In this document: one piece after another, positions 7,530-16,187 of the stretch
Numbering within the stretch: position 1 is the first letter of the stretch
Layout: each line of letters begins with the position of its first letter
Assembly (NCBI GenBank): GCA_038326775.1
Contig: JBBQKJ010000033.1
Coordinates: 1-33,124, forward strand
From: DYIU01 sp038326775
GTDB taxonomy: Bacteria; Actinomycetota; Geothermincolia; Fen-727; Anoxymicrobiaceae
DNA length: 33,124 nucleotides
Reading direction: 5' to 3'
Notes under the pieces: generated by a model
What the model saw: the letters and a program-made list of their open reading frames with translations, nothing else
Told to the model about the DNA's origin: nothing
The model's database searches: none
Position numbers and translations under genes: made by a program

Positions 7530-8431
7530 CTAACGACCGGGGCGCACGATACGCGTGGTTGCCGTGCGCGGCTTGCGGTTCGGGTCCATGCGGCTCGCTC
7601 CCATCACCTGGACCTGCCCCTCCAGGAACCTGTGCCGCATGGGAATCTCGTAGGTCACGTCCATCGCGATCTGCTGCATTACCGGGTTGCGCGAAAGCCT
7701 GTTCGCGACCGAGATTATGGCCTCGGGGCTCAAGTGGCCGAGCACACCCTCCAGCAGGTCAGCGAACTCGTCGAAGGCCCCTGCGACGACCGCGGGGTCA
7801 ATCTCCCTGATGAGCTCTTTCGCCCACTCGCCGACCGTGTTGAGGGTCTGGGCCAGGACCCTGGGATCGAGCCGGGCAGTGACCTCCGCCAGCCAGGAGG
7901 AGTTGTTGTTGACCGCGCCGGCGATGACTCCGGGGTCGATCCTGCCAAGCAGGTCGGACACCCAGGCCGCGTTCCGGTTGGTTACCTCGGCAATGACGTC
8001 CGGGGAGATCCTGGAAGTGAGCCGCGCCACGAACTCGGGGTTCTCGTTCACAGCGCGTGCGACCACCTCGGGGTCGAGCGCGCGCATCATGCCAACCACG
8101 AAGCCCGGGGTGTCGTACACCACCTCGGCGAGGACCTCCGGGGAGAGGGCCTCGATCGTGCTGACAAGGAAATCCGGGCTCATGTTGATAGCCTCGGCGA
8201 TGGGCCTGGGGTCTATGACGCTCAAGTAATCGACCAGCATCCGGGGGTTGCCGTCCAGGGCGCCCACCAGCACCGCCGGGTCCATCTCCTCCATCATCCT
8301 GGAAAGGAACTCCGGGTTGTCGTTGATAGCGTCGGCACCGCGCGCGGAGAGAGCGAAGCTATCGCGCCTGACAAGAGCTTCCCGTAACCCATGAAAGTGC
8401 CCGCGACCCTACCGATGATCTCAAATAGCAC
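7530..8431 (-). CDS. Protein of tandem 23-residue helical repeats, apparent frameshift near start
   Basis: Not a family I recognise. From about 8331 down to 7655 the protein is nine consecutive 23-residue units plus a partial tenth. Their consensus is A-[IV]-N-x-N-P-E-[FW]-[LV] followed by a helix and [LI]-[DS]-P-x-V-[LIV]-A-[EG], for example AVNENPEFVARL and RISPDVIAE. Each unit looks like a helical hairpin, so the whole should be a solenoid. A basic tail (ASRMDPNRKPRTATTR) ends it. The repeat frame is closed upstream by TAG at 8409-8411 without a usable start. The neighbouring frame has GTG 8431, eight bases after GAGG, encoding a hydrophobic start (VLFEIIGRVAGTFMGYGKLL). Dropping one dinucleotide from the GA tract at 8347-8353 would join them. 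Real frameshift, programmed shift or assembly error cannot be told apart here. It is probably co-transcribed with the acyltransferase. Confidence 0.7.
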
Positions 8432-8451
8432 GCTCACCACCTCGCTAAACG

Positions 8452-8485
8452 CAACATTGGGGTCAGGTCACTTTTGTGCATTCTC
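8452..8485. repeat. Partial copy of the GGGGTCAG-type dispersed repeat
   Basis: Contains GCAACATTGGGGTCAGGTCA, the reverse complement of the repeat's right half with its ATGTTGC flank. It is followed by CTTTTGTGCATTCTC, and a similar string (CTTCTGTGCGCTTCTT) follows the partial copy near 15391. The remainder of 8486-8612 shows no gene. Confidence 0.6.
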
Positions 8486-8612
8486 GTTGTCGAGGCCCCG
8501 ACCCGTTCCGCAATTCCTGTACCGCCTGGCCGACGCGCGGCTGTAACCACGCCCGGTATGTCTACTATTTCGGGGCTCGGTCCGTTTTCCTGTAGCCCTC
8601 GACCCCCGAAAG

Positions 8613-10211
8613 TTACTCCGGCGCCCACCCGATGGAGCAGTGCCCCGCTCCCCTGGCGTTCCAGTACATTGCGCGCTCGGCCATTATCGGCTTGTCCGAG
8701 GTAAGCTTGACTGACGCGTCCATGTTGGGGAGCTCGTCGGCGACCCGGATGGTAAAGCGGCTGTTGGCGGCGATTGTGCGCGGCTGCCCGGCCATCGGCC
8801 CGCCGTTGGTGAGGTAGGTCACGTTGACCACCGCGGGCTTGTCGTTGGGGTTCTGGATGCAGACATAAGTGTCGAACCCCCAGGCGGTGGAGCCCTCGGC
8901 CAGGTATATGGCGGTGGAGGCAGATGTCATGCCGATTGTCTCGTGGCCGGCCTGGCCGGTGCCGTTGTCCCAGTACATCGAGCGCTCGGCGATTATCTTC
9001 TTGTCGCACACGACCTCGATGGAGGTATCGGTGTTGGGCACCTTCTCGTTGACGTTGACGGTCTGCCGCGAGTTGGCCGGCATGGAGAAGGTGGGCAGCG
9101 GTACCGGGCCGCCGGGCGTCATGAAGGTCAGGTCCACGTTCGCGGCGGAGCCGTTTGGGTTCTGCAGGAGGAGCCAGGTCTGGAACCCCCAGGCGGACGA
9201 GCCCTCGGCGAGGTACCAGTTCTGGCTGGGCTGGACGACACCGATGGAGTCGTGCCCGCCCCGGCGGTCGTTCCAGTACATAGAGCGTTCGCAGACTATG
9301 TTCTGGTCGCTTACGATGCGGGTGGAAACGTCGCAGGCGCCTACGTCCCTGAAGACGTTTATGCTCTTGCGCTGGCCGGCGCCGAGACCGAAGGTGTCCT
9401 TCTCGACTACGCCGTTCGATGTCATGTAAGTGATGTCGATGTTAGCGGTGGTAGTCAGGCCGGGGTTCTGGATGAGCACCCAGGTCTCGAACGGCCAGGT
9501 CGTGCATCCCTCGGCCAGATACCACGTCATGGCCGGCTCCGTCACGCCGATGGAGTCGGTCCCCTCCACGCGGTTGCCCCAGTACATCGCCCGCTCGCAG
9601 ACGATGTTCTGCGACGACCTTAGTTCCGTTGAGACGTCGAGGTCGAGCCCCAGGTCGTCGTTCAGGTTGAGTGTCACCCGGGAGTTCGGAGGGACGTTGA
9701 CCGGCAGCGGCCTGGGGAGACGGCCGTACTGTGTGGTGTTGTAGACGATGTTGACCGTGGCGTCGATGTTAGTTGTGTTCTCCATGAGGATGTAAGTCTC
9801 GAAGCCCCACGCGGTCGTGCCTTCCGCGAGGTACCAGGTCTGGGCCGGAGTCGGGGCCTCGGTAACCGTGAAGTCCACCCCGTTGCTCGTGCCGGCCGGT
9901 TTGACCACCGTTACGGGGCCCGTAGTGGCGCCGTCGGGCACCTGTGTGGTGATGACGCCGTCCAGCCAGCTAAGCGGGGTGGCTTCCGTGCCATGGAAGT
10001 ACACGTGGCTTCCAGAAATCGGTGTCCCGAAGTCAGTACCGATGATGACCACCGGGGTTCCGACGAGGCCCTGTGCGGGCAGCAGGTTATTGATGTGCGG
10101 CAGCACGGGCTCGGCCGCCGCGGGGATCGCGATCGTAATGATCGTCGCCAGGCTGAGCGACAGCGCGACCAGAAGGCAGGCTCCGCGCCTGGTGACGTGT
10201 GCGGTTCCCAT
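8613..10211 (-). CDS. Secreted IPT/TIG protein with four WYLAEG repeats
   Basis: A 532-residue exported protein starting at ATG 10211 behind GAGGAGG. It has a basic n-region, a hydrophobic signal segment and cleavage near PAAAEP. Residues ~38-118 form an IPT/TIG-like immunoglobulin fold (ITNLLPAQG-type start, VVIIGTDFG, VTVVKPAG). The rest is four ~100-residue repeats, each opening with (W)YLAEG(S/T)TxWGF(E/D)T, with a middle NxxSRxTxNVN, and closing with CER/AER-(S/A)MYW and G-x-(D/H)-S-IG. The same module ends the proteins at 16848 and 22929. No catalytic motif is visible, so this looks like a structural, adhesive or envelope-anchoring protein. The repeats differ enough in sequence to be old duplications. 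Confidence 0.8.
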   Translation of the reverse strand: MGTAHVTRRGACLLVALSLSLATIITIAIPAAAEPVLPHINNLLPAQGLVGTPVVIIGTDFGTPISGSHVYFHGTEATPLSWLDGVITTQVPDGATTGPVTVVKPAGTSNGVDFTVTEAPTPAQTWYLAEGTTAWGFETYILMENTTNIDATVNIVYNTTQYGRLPRPLPVNVPPNSRVTLNLNDDLGLDLDVSTELRSSQNIVCERAMYWGNRVEGTDSIGVTEPAMTWYLAEGCTTWPFETWVLIQNPGLTTTANIDITYMTSNGVVEKDTFGLGAGQRKSINVFRDVGACDVSTRIVSDQNIVCERSMYWNDRRGGHDSIGVVQPSQNWYLAEGSSAWGFQTWLLLQNPNGSAANVDLTFMTPGGPVPLPTFSMPANSRQTVNVNEKVPNTDTSIEVVCDKKIIAERSMYWDNGTGQAGHETIGMTSASTAIYLAEGSTAWGFDTYVCIQNPNDKPAVVNVTYLTNGGPMAGQPRTIAANSRFTIRVADELPNMDASVKLTSDKPIMAERAMYWNARGAGHCSIGWAPE

Positions 10212-10260
10212 GTTACATCCTCCTCGTGAATACGTTTTGCGTAAATCTTACACTAATGGA

Positions 10261-10297
10261 TGGGGCCAGGTCTGACATGTGGCCAGGTCTGACCCCA
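10261..10297. repeat. Inverted-repeat copy of the dispersed element
   Basis: TGGGGCCAGGTCTGACATG is followed by TGGCCAGGTCTGACCCCA: a core CCAGGTCTGAC is repeated directly while the ends TGGGG and CCCCA are inverted. It lies in the divergent gap between the WYLAEG protein and the CoA transferase. Confidence 0.65.
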
Positions 10298-10335
10298 AAT
10301 ATCAATCCCGGCCCGCTTGCCTTCTTGCGTTCTCC

Positions 10336-10365
10336 TTGAGAAATGTTGCCCCGGGTGTATATAAT
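10336..10365 (+). promoter_or_regulatory. Promoter for the CoA-transferase operon
   Basis: TTGAGA (10336-10341), an 18-base spacer and a perfect TATAAT (10360-10365). Transcription would start near 10372, leaving a leader of about 130 bases. That leader contains an imperfect hairpin, GCGGGCATG (10385-10393) with CATGTGTCCGC (10397-10407), which could have a regulatory role. Confidence 0.7.
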
Positions 10366-10500
10366 ATTGACTCGGATGTTGGAAGCGGGCATGTTTCATG
10401 TGTCCGCTATTTTCATGAGAATGCAGGACCGCGCGGCGCCCGGGGAAATGCCGCGGACGGGGTGAGGAACACTCGAGACGTTCGAGGAGGTGCTTTCGAG

Positions 10501-11559
10501 ATGGCCCACGCAAATGATCGGATCTTCGATCACGATATGGCACGGGAGTGGAAATTGAAGAAGTCCCGTGCTCTGCTGGACAAGCGAATGGACTTGAAGG
10601 ATGCCGTCGCCAGGTACGTGGAGGACGGCGATGCCATCATAGAGACCGGGTTTGCCTACGCCCGAGGCCCGATGGCCGCTTTCTGGGAGATCGGAAGGCA
10701 GAAGAAGAAAAACCTGGTAGGCATGCACACGCCCGGAGGGCTCACGTCCATCTTCCACGAGGAAGGTGGGATGGAGGGCAGCCACGTCGCGTACGTCGGG
10801 GTGGAGATGAGAGGGCTTATCGCCCCGTTCAGGCGGGGTGTCGAGGCCGGGACTCTCAAGGTCTTCGCCGAATGGAGCCACGGGGCGATGGCCCTTGGGC
10901 TCAAGGCGGCGGAGCAGGGCGTGAACTTCGTTGCTTCCAAGAGCATGCTCGGAAGCGACATGGTAAAGAACAACCCGTACATCAAGATTGAGACGGACCC
11001 CTGGACCGGCGAGCCGGTCTGCCTCGTTCCCGCGATATACCCGGACGTGGCGATCTTCCACGTACATCACGCGGACAAATACGGCAACAGCCGCATCTGG
11101 GGCCTCTCGGTCAACGACCAGGCGATCGCCGCCGCGGCGCGCAAAGTCGTCGTCACCTGCGAGCGTATCGTGGACACCGATGACATACGGTCGAACTCGG
11201 CCCAGGTCATAGTCCCATGGTACTGCGTGGACGCGGTCTGCGAGGTGCCCTACGGCGCCTGGCCCGGCGACATGCCCGGCATGTATTACTTCGACCGCCG
11301 GCTCCAGGAGCGGGTGGTCCGCGTCGAGTGGAAAACGCCCGAATCAACCAAAGCCTGGGTCGAGCAGTACATCTACGGCACCAGGGACCACTACGAGATG
11401 ATTGAACTCGCCGCGAAAGAGGAGGGCATGAGCGTTCTCGACTATGTCAAACAACTCGAGCAGTTCGCTACCTCCGCCGCGTACTACAACCTGGGCTCCT
11501 GGGGCACTGGCGCCGATCGCGATTGGCGCTACGAAGAAGTGGCCAAGAGGGCCATCTAA
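10501..11559 (+). CDS. gctA: Glutaconate-type CoA-transferase subunit A
   Basis: A 352-residue class I CoA-transferase alpha-type subunit. It moves CoA between acyl-CoA and a free acid (glutaconate or similar) with the beta subunit encoded next. Recognisable segments include GDAIIETGFAYARGPMAAFW, the Gly-rich loop at NLVGMHTPGG, VSKSMLGSD-like FVASKSMLGSDM, and VPAIYPDVAIFHVHHADKYG with NSRIWG, typical of the family. The reading frame is open to 10279, but ATG 10501 has GAGGAGG ten bases upstream and is the clear start. Subunit B follows after 14 bases. The acyl substrate is not determinable; IpdAB-like steroid-ring hydrolases are the closest alternative. Confidence 0.88.
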   Translation: MAHANDRIFDHDMAREWKLKKSRALLDKRMDLKDAVARYVEDGDAIIETGFAYARGPMAAFWEIGRQKKKNLVGMHTPGGLTSIFHEEGGMEGSHVAYVGVEMRGLIAPFRRGVEAGTLKVFAEWSHGAMALGLKAAEQGVNFVASKSMLGSDMVKNNPYIKIETDPWTGEPVCLVPAIYPDVAIFHVHHADKYGNSRIWGLSVNDQAIAAAARKVVVTCERIVDTDDIRSNSAQVIVPWYCVDAVCEVPYGAWPGDMPGMYYFDRRLQERVVRVEWKTPESTKAWVEQYIYGTRDHYEMIELAAKEEGMSVLDYVKQLEQFATSAAYYNLGSWGTGADRDWRYEEVAKRAI

Positions 11560-11573
11560 GGGGGAAGAAAAAG

Positions 11574-12344
11574 ATGAGCGACGAAGTTGTATATAGCCCA
11601 AGAGAGATGCTCGCCTGCGTGGCTTCCAGGCTTATCAAGGACGGCGAGAGCGTGTTCGTCGGAACGGGCCTTCCCCTGGTCGGCGCGCTCCTTGCGCAGA
11701 AGACGCAGGCTCCGCAGATGATGGCCATCTACGAGGGCGGCTCCATCGGGGCCGAGCCGAAGGTCCTGCCATGGTCAGTGGCCGACCCGCTGACGCTTTA
11801 CAAGGCCCCCATCATCCTTTCGATGTCCTCGGTGTTCGGGCACGCGCGTTGCGGGTACGCCGACATCGGGTTCCTGGGCGGAGCCCAGATAGATATGTAC
11901 GGCAACATGAACGCGACCTGTATCGGGCCGTACGACAAGCCCACCGTAAGGCTGACCGGCTCCGGCGGAGCGAACGATATCTCCTCGCTGTGCGACCGGC
12001 TGATATTCATGGGCCTTCACCTGCCCGAGCGCTTCCCTGAGAAGTGCGACTACATCACCTCGCCGGGCTACCTCGACGGGCCGGGCGCCCGCGAGAAGGC
12101 CGGCCTGATAGGGGGCGGCCCCTGGCGGGTTATATCGCACCTGGGGCTCATGGGGTTCGACGACGAGACAAAGCGGATGAAGCTGCTGTCGTACCACTCG
12201 GGTGTGACCCCGGAGGTAATCCAGCAGTTCACCGGGTTCGAGCTGCTCATCGACGACGACGTCGCCGAGACGCCGAAGCCGACCGAGGAGGAGCTCTACA
12301 CGCTCCGCAACCTGGTCGACCCAAACCAGTGCTTCTGCTTCTAA
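11574..12344 (+). CDS. gctB: Glutaconate-type CoA-transferase subunit B
   Basis: A 256-residue beta subunit starting at ATG 11574 behind GGGGGAAG. It aligns by eye with the Acidaminococcus glutaconate CoA-transferase beta chain: FVGTGLPLVGALLAQK, then MAIYEGG with Glu54 at the position of that enzyme's catalytic Glu54, and FLGGAQIDMYGNMNATCIG, LTGSGGANDIS and YITSPGYLDGPG. The retained glutamate supports true transferase activity. No glutaconyl-CoA decarboxylase or 2-hydroxyglutaryl-CoA dehydratase is in the window, so its pathway (glutamate, aromatic or ring-cleavage degradation) is open. The 144-base gap to the next gene shows no terminator. Confidence 0.9.
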   Translation: MSDEVVYSPREMLACVASRLIKDGESVFVGTGLPLVGALLAQKTQAPQMMAIYEGGSIGAEPKVLPWSVADPLTLYKAPIILSMSSVFGHARCGYADIGFLGGAQIDMYGNMNATCIGPYDKPTVRLTGSGGANDISSLCDRLIFMGLHLPERFPEKCDYITSPGYLDGPGAREKAGLIGGGPWRVISHLGLMGFDDETKRMKLLSYHSGVTPEVIQQFTGFELLIDDDVAETPKPTEEELYTLRNLVDPNQCFCF

Positions 12345-12476
12345 ACTGATAATTGACCTCAGATCTGATTTCATCAGCCTGGCCTGGGCTTTGAATCCGG
12401 TCTCTCCAATGCACGGCCGAAGGCTGGGCTTTGACTTCTGCGCTAACGCGCCGCCGCCACTCACCGTTGCATATGC

Positions 12477-12482
12477 TACAGT
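12477..12482 (+). promoter_or_regulatory. -10 box giving a probable leaderless mRNA
   Basis: TACAGT fits TAnnnT and its last T is exactly seven bases before the A of ATG 12489, so transcription should begin on the start codon. No Shine-Dalgarno sequence precedes that ATG. Leaderless transcripts are common in actinobacteria; no clear -35 is seen. Confidence 0.4.
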
Positions 12483-12488
12483 CTTCTC

Positions 12489-14498
12489 ATGTCATCTGAG
12501 CTTAACCGAAAGACGAGCGAGGCGGTCGCGGACCCGGAGCGCCTGAAGTCGATGAGGACGGCGTTCCGTTCGGTCATCGACAAGATGGAAGAGAACGCCG
12601 GCTGCTTCGGCGACCTCGAAGAGCGCCGGGAGCGCCTTAGAAAGGTCCGCGAAGCGTGCGTCGGCAACTCGGAGCTTCTGGAGGAGGCTATAGCCAACCT
12701 CGAGGCCAACCGCGTCCGGGTGCTGCGGGCGGCAGACGCGACCGAGGCGGTGCGCCTGGTCATAGAGGAGATGGGCGGCGAGAAACTCCTGGTGAAGTCC
12801 AAGACCAACCTCGCCAAAGAGATCGGTCTTTCCACGGCGCTCGCGGGGGCGGGCATCGAGGTCGTAGAGACCGACATCGGCGACCGCATACTCCAGCTGA
12901 CCGGCGAGCCGACCGCCCACCCGACCTGCCCCTGCGCCCAACTAAACCGCCACGACATCGCTCGCGCCCTTTCAGACCACCTGGGCCAAGAGGTAGAGCC
13001 CGAGCCCGAATCGATTATCCGGGAGGTCCTCGCCGAGCTGATCCCGCTCATCGACCGTTCCCGGGTAGGGCTCACCGGGGCGAACGCCATCGCCGCGGCT
13101 GAGGGAGCGGTGCTCCTCATTCATAACGAGGGCAACCTCGACCTGGTCTGCCAGCGGCCGGGCAAGCTCATCATCCTGGCCGCGCCCGAGAAACTGTATC
13201 CCAACCTCGAAGAGGCCGTAAACATGGCCAAGCTCGAGACCTACTATGCGACGGGCCAGCCGGTGACCTCTTTCATGCGCGTCGTCTCCGGGCCGAGCAA
13301 AACCGCCGACATAGAGAAGGAACTCCACTACGGGGTGCACGGCCCCCGCGAGGTCGTGCTTATCCTCATCGACAACGGCCGCTCGGAGCTGCTCGCCGAC
13401 GACCGCCTGCGCGAGGCGCTCTTCTGCATCGGGTGCGGCGCTTGCCTGCTGCAGTGCCCGGTGTACGACGTGCTCGGGCCGGAGTACGGGACGCCGGGTC
13501 ACCTGGGGGGCGTCGGAGTATGCGCCAGCTGCTCACTCGGAGAAGCTGGGGTCACTACCTCGGTCGAGGCCGGCCTTCCACTCTGCACAACCTGCGCTCT
13601 TTGCATCGAACGCTGCCCTGTCTCCCTTGATATACCGGGCCTGGTCGAGGAGCTCCGCGCTCGAGCGACTGTCGAGGGCCTGCTGCCACTCGAGGCGCAC
13701 CAGCCGCTCATCTCCAGCATCAGGAGCTACGCCAACCCCTGGATGCAACCGCGCAAAGGCCGCTCCCGGTGGGCGAAGGGCCTGGGGCTCGAGCTCCGGG
13801 AAGGCGCCGCCATCTTCTTCGCCGGGTGCTCGCTTGCCTACCTGGAGCCTGAGGTCGCATACGCTGCCGTCAGAGTCCTCCGGGCGGCGGGAATCGAGCC
13901 CGTCTATCTCGGAAGCGAGGAGCGCTGCTGCGGGAGCCCGCTGCTGAGGCTTGGCGAAACGGCTCTCTACGAGCAGCTGGCCCGGGAGAATATCGCCCTT
14001 TTCAAGGAGACCGGCGCCAGGGAGATAGTCACGCTCTGCCCCGGCTGCCTGAAGGCGCTCCGCGACTACCGCGAGCGCTTCGACGAGTTCGACCTGGAGG
14101 TGCGGCATATTTCGGAAGTGCTCGCAGGAGCCCTCGCGGAAGGGAAGCTTTCCCTGAAAGCCGCCGAGCCGTTGGTCGCGACCTACCACGACCCGTGCCA
14201 CCTGGGACGCGGCTGCGGCATCTTTGAGGAGCCCCGACGGGTGCTGGGAGCCATCGAAGGCCTCGAGCTGGTCGAGATGGAGAGAAACCGGCAGTTCGCC
14301 GCCTGCTGCGGCTCTGGCGGTGGGGTCAAGACCGCCTTCGGTGAGCTCGCACGGGAGATCGGGCGCAAGCGGGCCGCCATGGCGCGCGAGACCGGGGCTG
14401 AAGTCGTTATCACCTGCTGTCCATGGTGCGAGCAGAACCTGGGCGAGCATATTGAGACGCGCGACCTGCTCGAGGTCGTCGCCGAGTGCCTGTACTGA
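12489..14498 (+). CDS. LutB-LutA-type fused iron-sulfur oxidoreductase
   Basis: A 669-residue protein combining parts usually split between LutB and LutA/GlpC. Residues ~1-300 are a LUD domain (EEMGGEKLLVKSKTNLAKEI, SRVGLTGANAIAAAEG, IHNEGNLDLV, RPGKLIILAAPEKLYPN). Two 4Fe-4S motifs follow: CIGCGACLLQCP (~313-324) and CTTCALCIERCP (~366-377). The C-terminal ~270 residues carry two CCG-type cysteine clusters (FFAGCS...CCGSPLLRLG, LCPGCLKAL; then YHDPCHLGRGC, ACCGSGGG, CCPWCEQNL), as in heterodisulfide reductase HdrD and lactate oxidase LutA. Role: a cytosolic FeS complex oxidising lactate or another 2-hydroxy acid or passing electrons to thiol/flavin partners; LutC is absent here. With the CoA transferase upstream, a 2-hydroxyacid fermentation is plausible. 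Confidence 0.88.
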   Translation: MSSELNRKTSEAVADPERLKSMRTAFRSVIDKMEENAGCFGDLEERRERLRKVREACVGNSELLEEAIANLEANRVRVLRAADATEAVRLVIEEMGGEKLLVKSKTNLAKEIGLSTALAGAGIEVVETDIGDRILQLTGEPTAHPTCPCAQLNRHDIARALSDHLGQEVEPEPESIIREVLAELIPLIDRSRVGLTGANAIAAAEGAVLLIHNEGNLDLVCQRPGKLIILAAPEKLYPNLEEAVNMAKLETYYATGQPVTSFMRVVSGPSKTADIEKELHYGVHGPREVVLILIDNGRSELLADDRLREALFCIGCGACLLQCPVYDVLGPEYGTPGHLGGVGVCASCSLGEAGVTTSVEAGLPLCTTCALCIERCPVSLDIPGLVEELRARATVEGLLPLEAHQPLISSIRSYANPWMQPRKGRSRWAKGLGLELREGAAIFFAGCSLAYLEPEVAYAAVRVLRAAGIEPVYLGSEERCCGSPLLRLGETALYEQLARENIALFKETGAREIVTLCPGCLKALRDYRERFDEFDLEVRHISEVLAGALAEGKLSLKAAEPLVATYHDPCHLGRGCGIFEEPRRVLGAIEGLELVEMERNRQFAACCGSGGGVKTAFGELAREIGRKRAAMARETGAEVVITCCPWCEQNLGEHIETRDLLEVVAECLY

Positions 14499-14521
14499 TA
14501 ATCCAGATCAAAGTGCGGTTG

Positions 14522-15373
14522 CTAGCTTAACACCATCAACGGCTGGAGCTCGCGGCAGCCTATGAACGCCGCCACCGCCGGGCACTTCGCCTGGAACAGG
14601 AAGAACACCTCGCGGTCTGCGCCCTCGAGCGTCTCCCAGTTGCCCTGGCCTTTCGAAATCACCAGATCCGCCTTCTCAAAGGCATCCTGAAACTCACTCG
14701 ATGCCCGCTCCAGCACGGTCCCGGGCATCTCAAGCCCGGTCGAGATAAGGGTGCAGATCTCGCCCAGGCCAAGCTCCTCGGCCTCTACCATAGTCACGTC
14801 GTTTATGATAGGCCCACCCCGCACCGCGAGCACCACCTCGATGTCGTGCCGGGCGAGCATGGTCTCGATAAGCACCCGGTCGAAGACTATCTCACCGCAG
14901 TTGTCAGCTATCACCAGCACCAGGTTCGCCGAGGCCAGCCGCTCGGCGAACGCCGTGTAAGCTTCCAGCCCGGCCTCGCCCTCGACAGCCTCCAACACGC
15001 TCTTTTCCAGGTCGAACGACTCCCGCGCGCCCGGGTCGACCGCGTTCCCGGCAATAGCCAGCCGGACCGCCATCAGCAGCGGGTCGTCGGCCACCGCCAC
15101 AGTCTCGCGCAGCCAGGGCAGCAACTCCTCCACCACTTCGTTCTGCTTCTTCTTCATCTCTCGGAACGGGTCGGGGCTCCCGGAGCGCTCCCGGATCATG
15201 CGGTAGAACTGCTCGCCACCCTCCGGCGGGCTCATGTCCCGCCTGGCGACGGTTAGAAGCCCCGCGGTCCTGGTCATTACCTCGTGCTGAAAATCCTCGT
15301 CGCCGCCAACCAACCGGGCCGCGGCGAGCGCCTGCCTCATGGCGCATATGTAACATTCGGGAAGCAGCTTCAT
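14522..15373 (-). CDS. DUF89/ARMT1-like metal-dependent phosphatase
   Basis: A 283-residue DUF89 family protein. It shows ECYIC near the N-terminus (Cys7, Cys10), IADNCGEIVFD (Asp157, Asn158) as the metal site, VRGGPIINDVTM, and ISKGQGNWETL near the end. The prokaryotic group of this family has the CxxC and acts as a damage-control phosphatase on sugar phosphates or similar by-products; the exact substrate is not known from sequence. GGGAG precedes ATG 15373. It lies downstream of the radical SAM gene across a repeat-bearing gap, so it may be the last gene of that cluster. It converges on the LutB-LutA gene with 23 bases between stops and no visible terminator. Confidence 0.85.
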   Translation of the reverse strand: MKLLPECYICAMRQALAAARLVGGDEDFQHEVMTRTAGLLTVARRDMSPPEGGEQFYRMIRERSGSPDPFREMKKKQNEVVEELLPWLRETVAVADDPLLMAVRLAIAGNAVDPGARESFDLEKSVLEAVEGEAGLEAYTAFAERLASANLVLVIADNCGEIVFDRVLIETMLARHDIEVVLAVRGGPIINDVTMVEAEELGLGEICTLISTGLEMPGTVLERASSEFQDAFEKADLVISKGQGNWETLEGADREVFFLFQAKCPAVAAFIGCRELQPLMVLS

Positions 15374-15390
15374 TTGTTCACTCCCGCATC

Positions 15391-15455
15391 TCAGGTCGGG
15401 TCGCTTCTGTGCGCTTCTTGATCCACCCTGGGGTCAGACACCCTGAGATGTTGCA
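15391..15455. repeat. Two partial copies of the dispersed repeat
   Basis: GGGGTCAGACACCCTGAGATG (shortened here; 15430-15450) ends in ATGTTGCAT just before the radical SAM stop. TCAGGTCGGGTCGCTTCTGTG at 15391 onward resembles the partial copy at 8463-8480. Both lie in the 82-base gap between two minus-strand genes. Confidence 0.5.
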
Positions 15456-16187
15456 TTACTGGTCGAGCCCGGCGGGCGCCCCGCGAACCACCGTGCCGGG
15501 GACAAACCGCAGGGCTTGCTCCAGCATGTTCTGCATGTCTTCTCCGGTGAACGGCCTCAACGATGAGAACCGTGGGTCGATCGTGTCCCTGGGGCTGAAA
15601 TGCTGAAGGACGTAGCGCTTCTCCCCCTGCAGGTACGCGGCGATCCTCCCGACCTCAGCCGGCCCGTGCATCATGGGCACCACGGTGGTACGGAACTCGT
15701 GTTCGAGACCCGACGCGCGAATCACCCGGATACTCCTCTCGACAAGCTCCAGCAGGTCCTCACGGTCCACGCCGGTGGCGAGCTTGTACGGCCCGGGTTC
15801 CAGAGGGGCCTTCACATCCATCGAGACGTAATCGATGAGGCCATCGGCCAGCAGGCGTTCGAGCATCCCGGGGACGCTGCCGTTGGTGTCGAGCTTTACC
15901 CCTACGCCCTCCTCCTTGAGCGAAACGCAGAGCTCCGGGAGGTCGTCGTGCAGGCACGGCTCCCCGCCGGTGATGCAGACCCCATCGACCCACCCCTCCC
16001 GCTCGGCAAGGTAGTCCTTGACCGCGGAAAGCGGCACCGTCTCCAGGCGCTCTGGATGGAGCACCAGGTCGGGGTTCTGGCAGAAAGGGCACCTGAAGTT
16101 GCAACAAGGGAGAAAAACGGTAGAGGCGAGCATCCCTTCCCAGTCGAGCATGGTGTTGGGGATGAAGCCCTTTAACTCCAGGTTCAT
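15456..16187 (-). CDS. NrdG-like radical SAM activating enzyme
   Basis: A 243-residue radical SAM protein with the cluster motif C29xxxC33xxC36 (CCNFRCPFCQNPDL), a SAM-binding ITGGEPCLHDD segment, KLDTNGS, and YVSMDVKAP. This is the layout of anaerobic ribonucleotide-reductase/glycyl-radical activators of the NrdG2 type. These proteins make a 5'-deoxyadenosyl radical to install a glycyl radical on a partner. No NrdD or glycyl-radical enzyme is in the window. The start is ATG 16187, whose A is shared with the thioredoxin stop (TGATG), a strong sign of translational coupling. A GTG one codon earlier is possible. Confidence 0.85.
   Translation of the reverse strand: MNLELKGFIPNTMLDWEGMLASTVFLPCCNFRCPFCQNPDLVLHPERLETVPLSAVKDYLAEREGWVDGVCITGGEPCLHDDLPELCVSLKEEGVGVKLDTNGSVPGMLERLLADGLIDYVSMDVKAPLEPGPYKLATGVDREDLLELVERSIRVIRASGLEHEFRTTVVPMMHGPAEVGRIAAYLQGEKRYVLQHFSPRDTIDPRFSSLRPFTGEDMQNMLEQALRFVPGTVVRGAPAGLDQ

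Noticed and set aside
7446..8387. A 313-residue plus-strand frame with repeated segments
   Set aside because: Its repeats are the antisense image of the 23-residue repeats; the minus-strand version has the consistent consensus.
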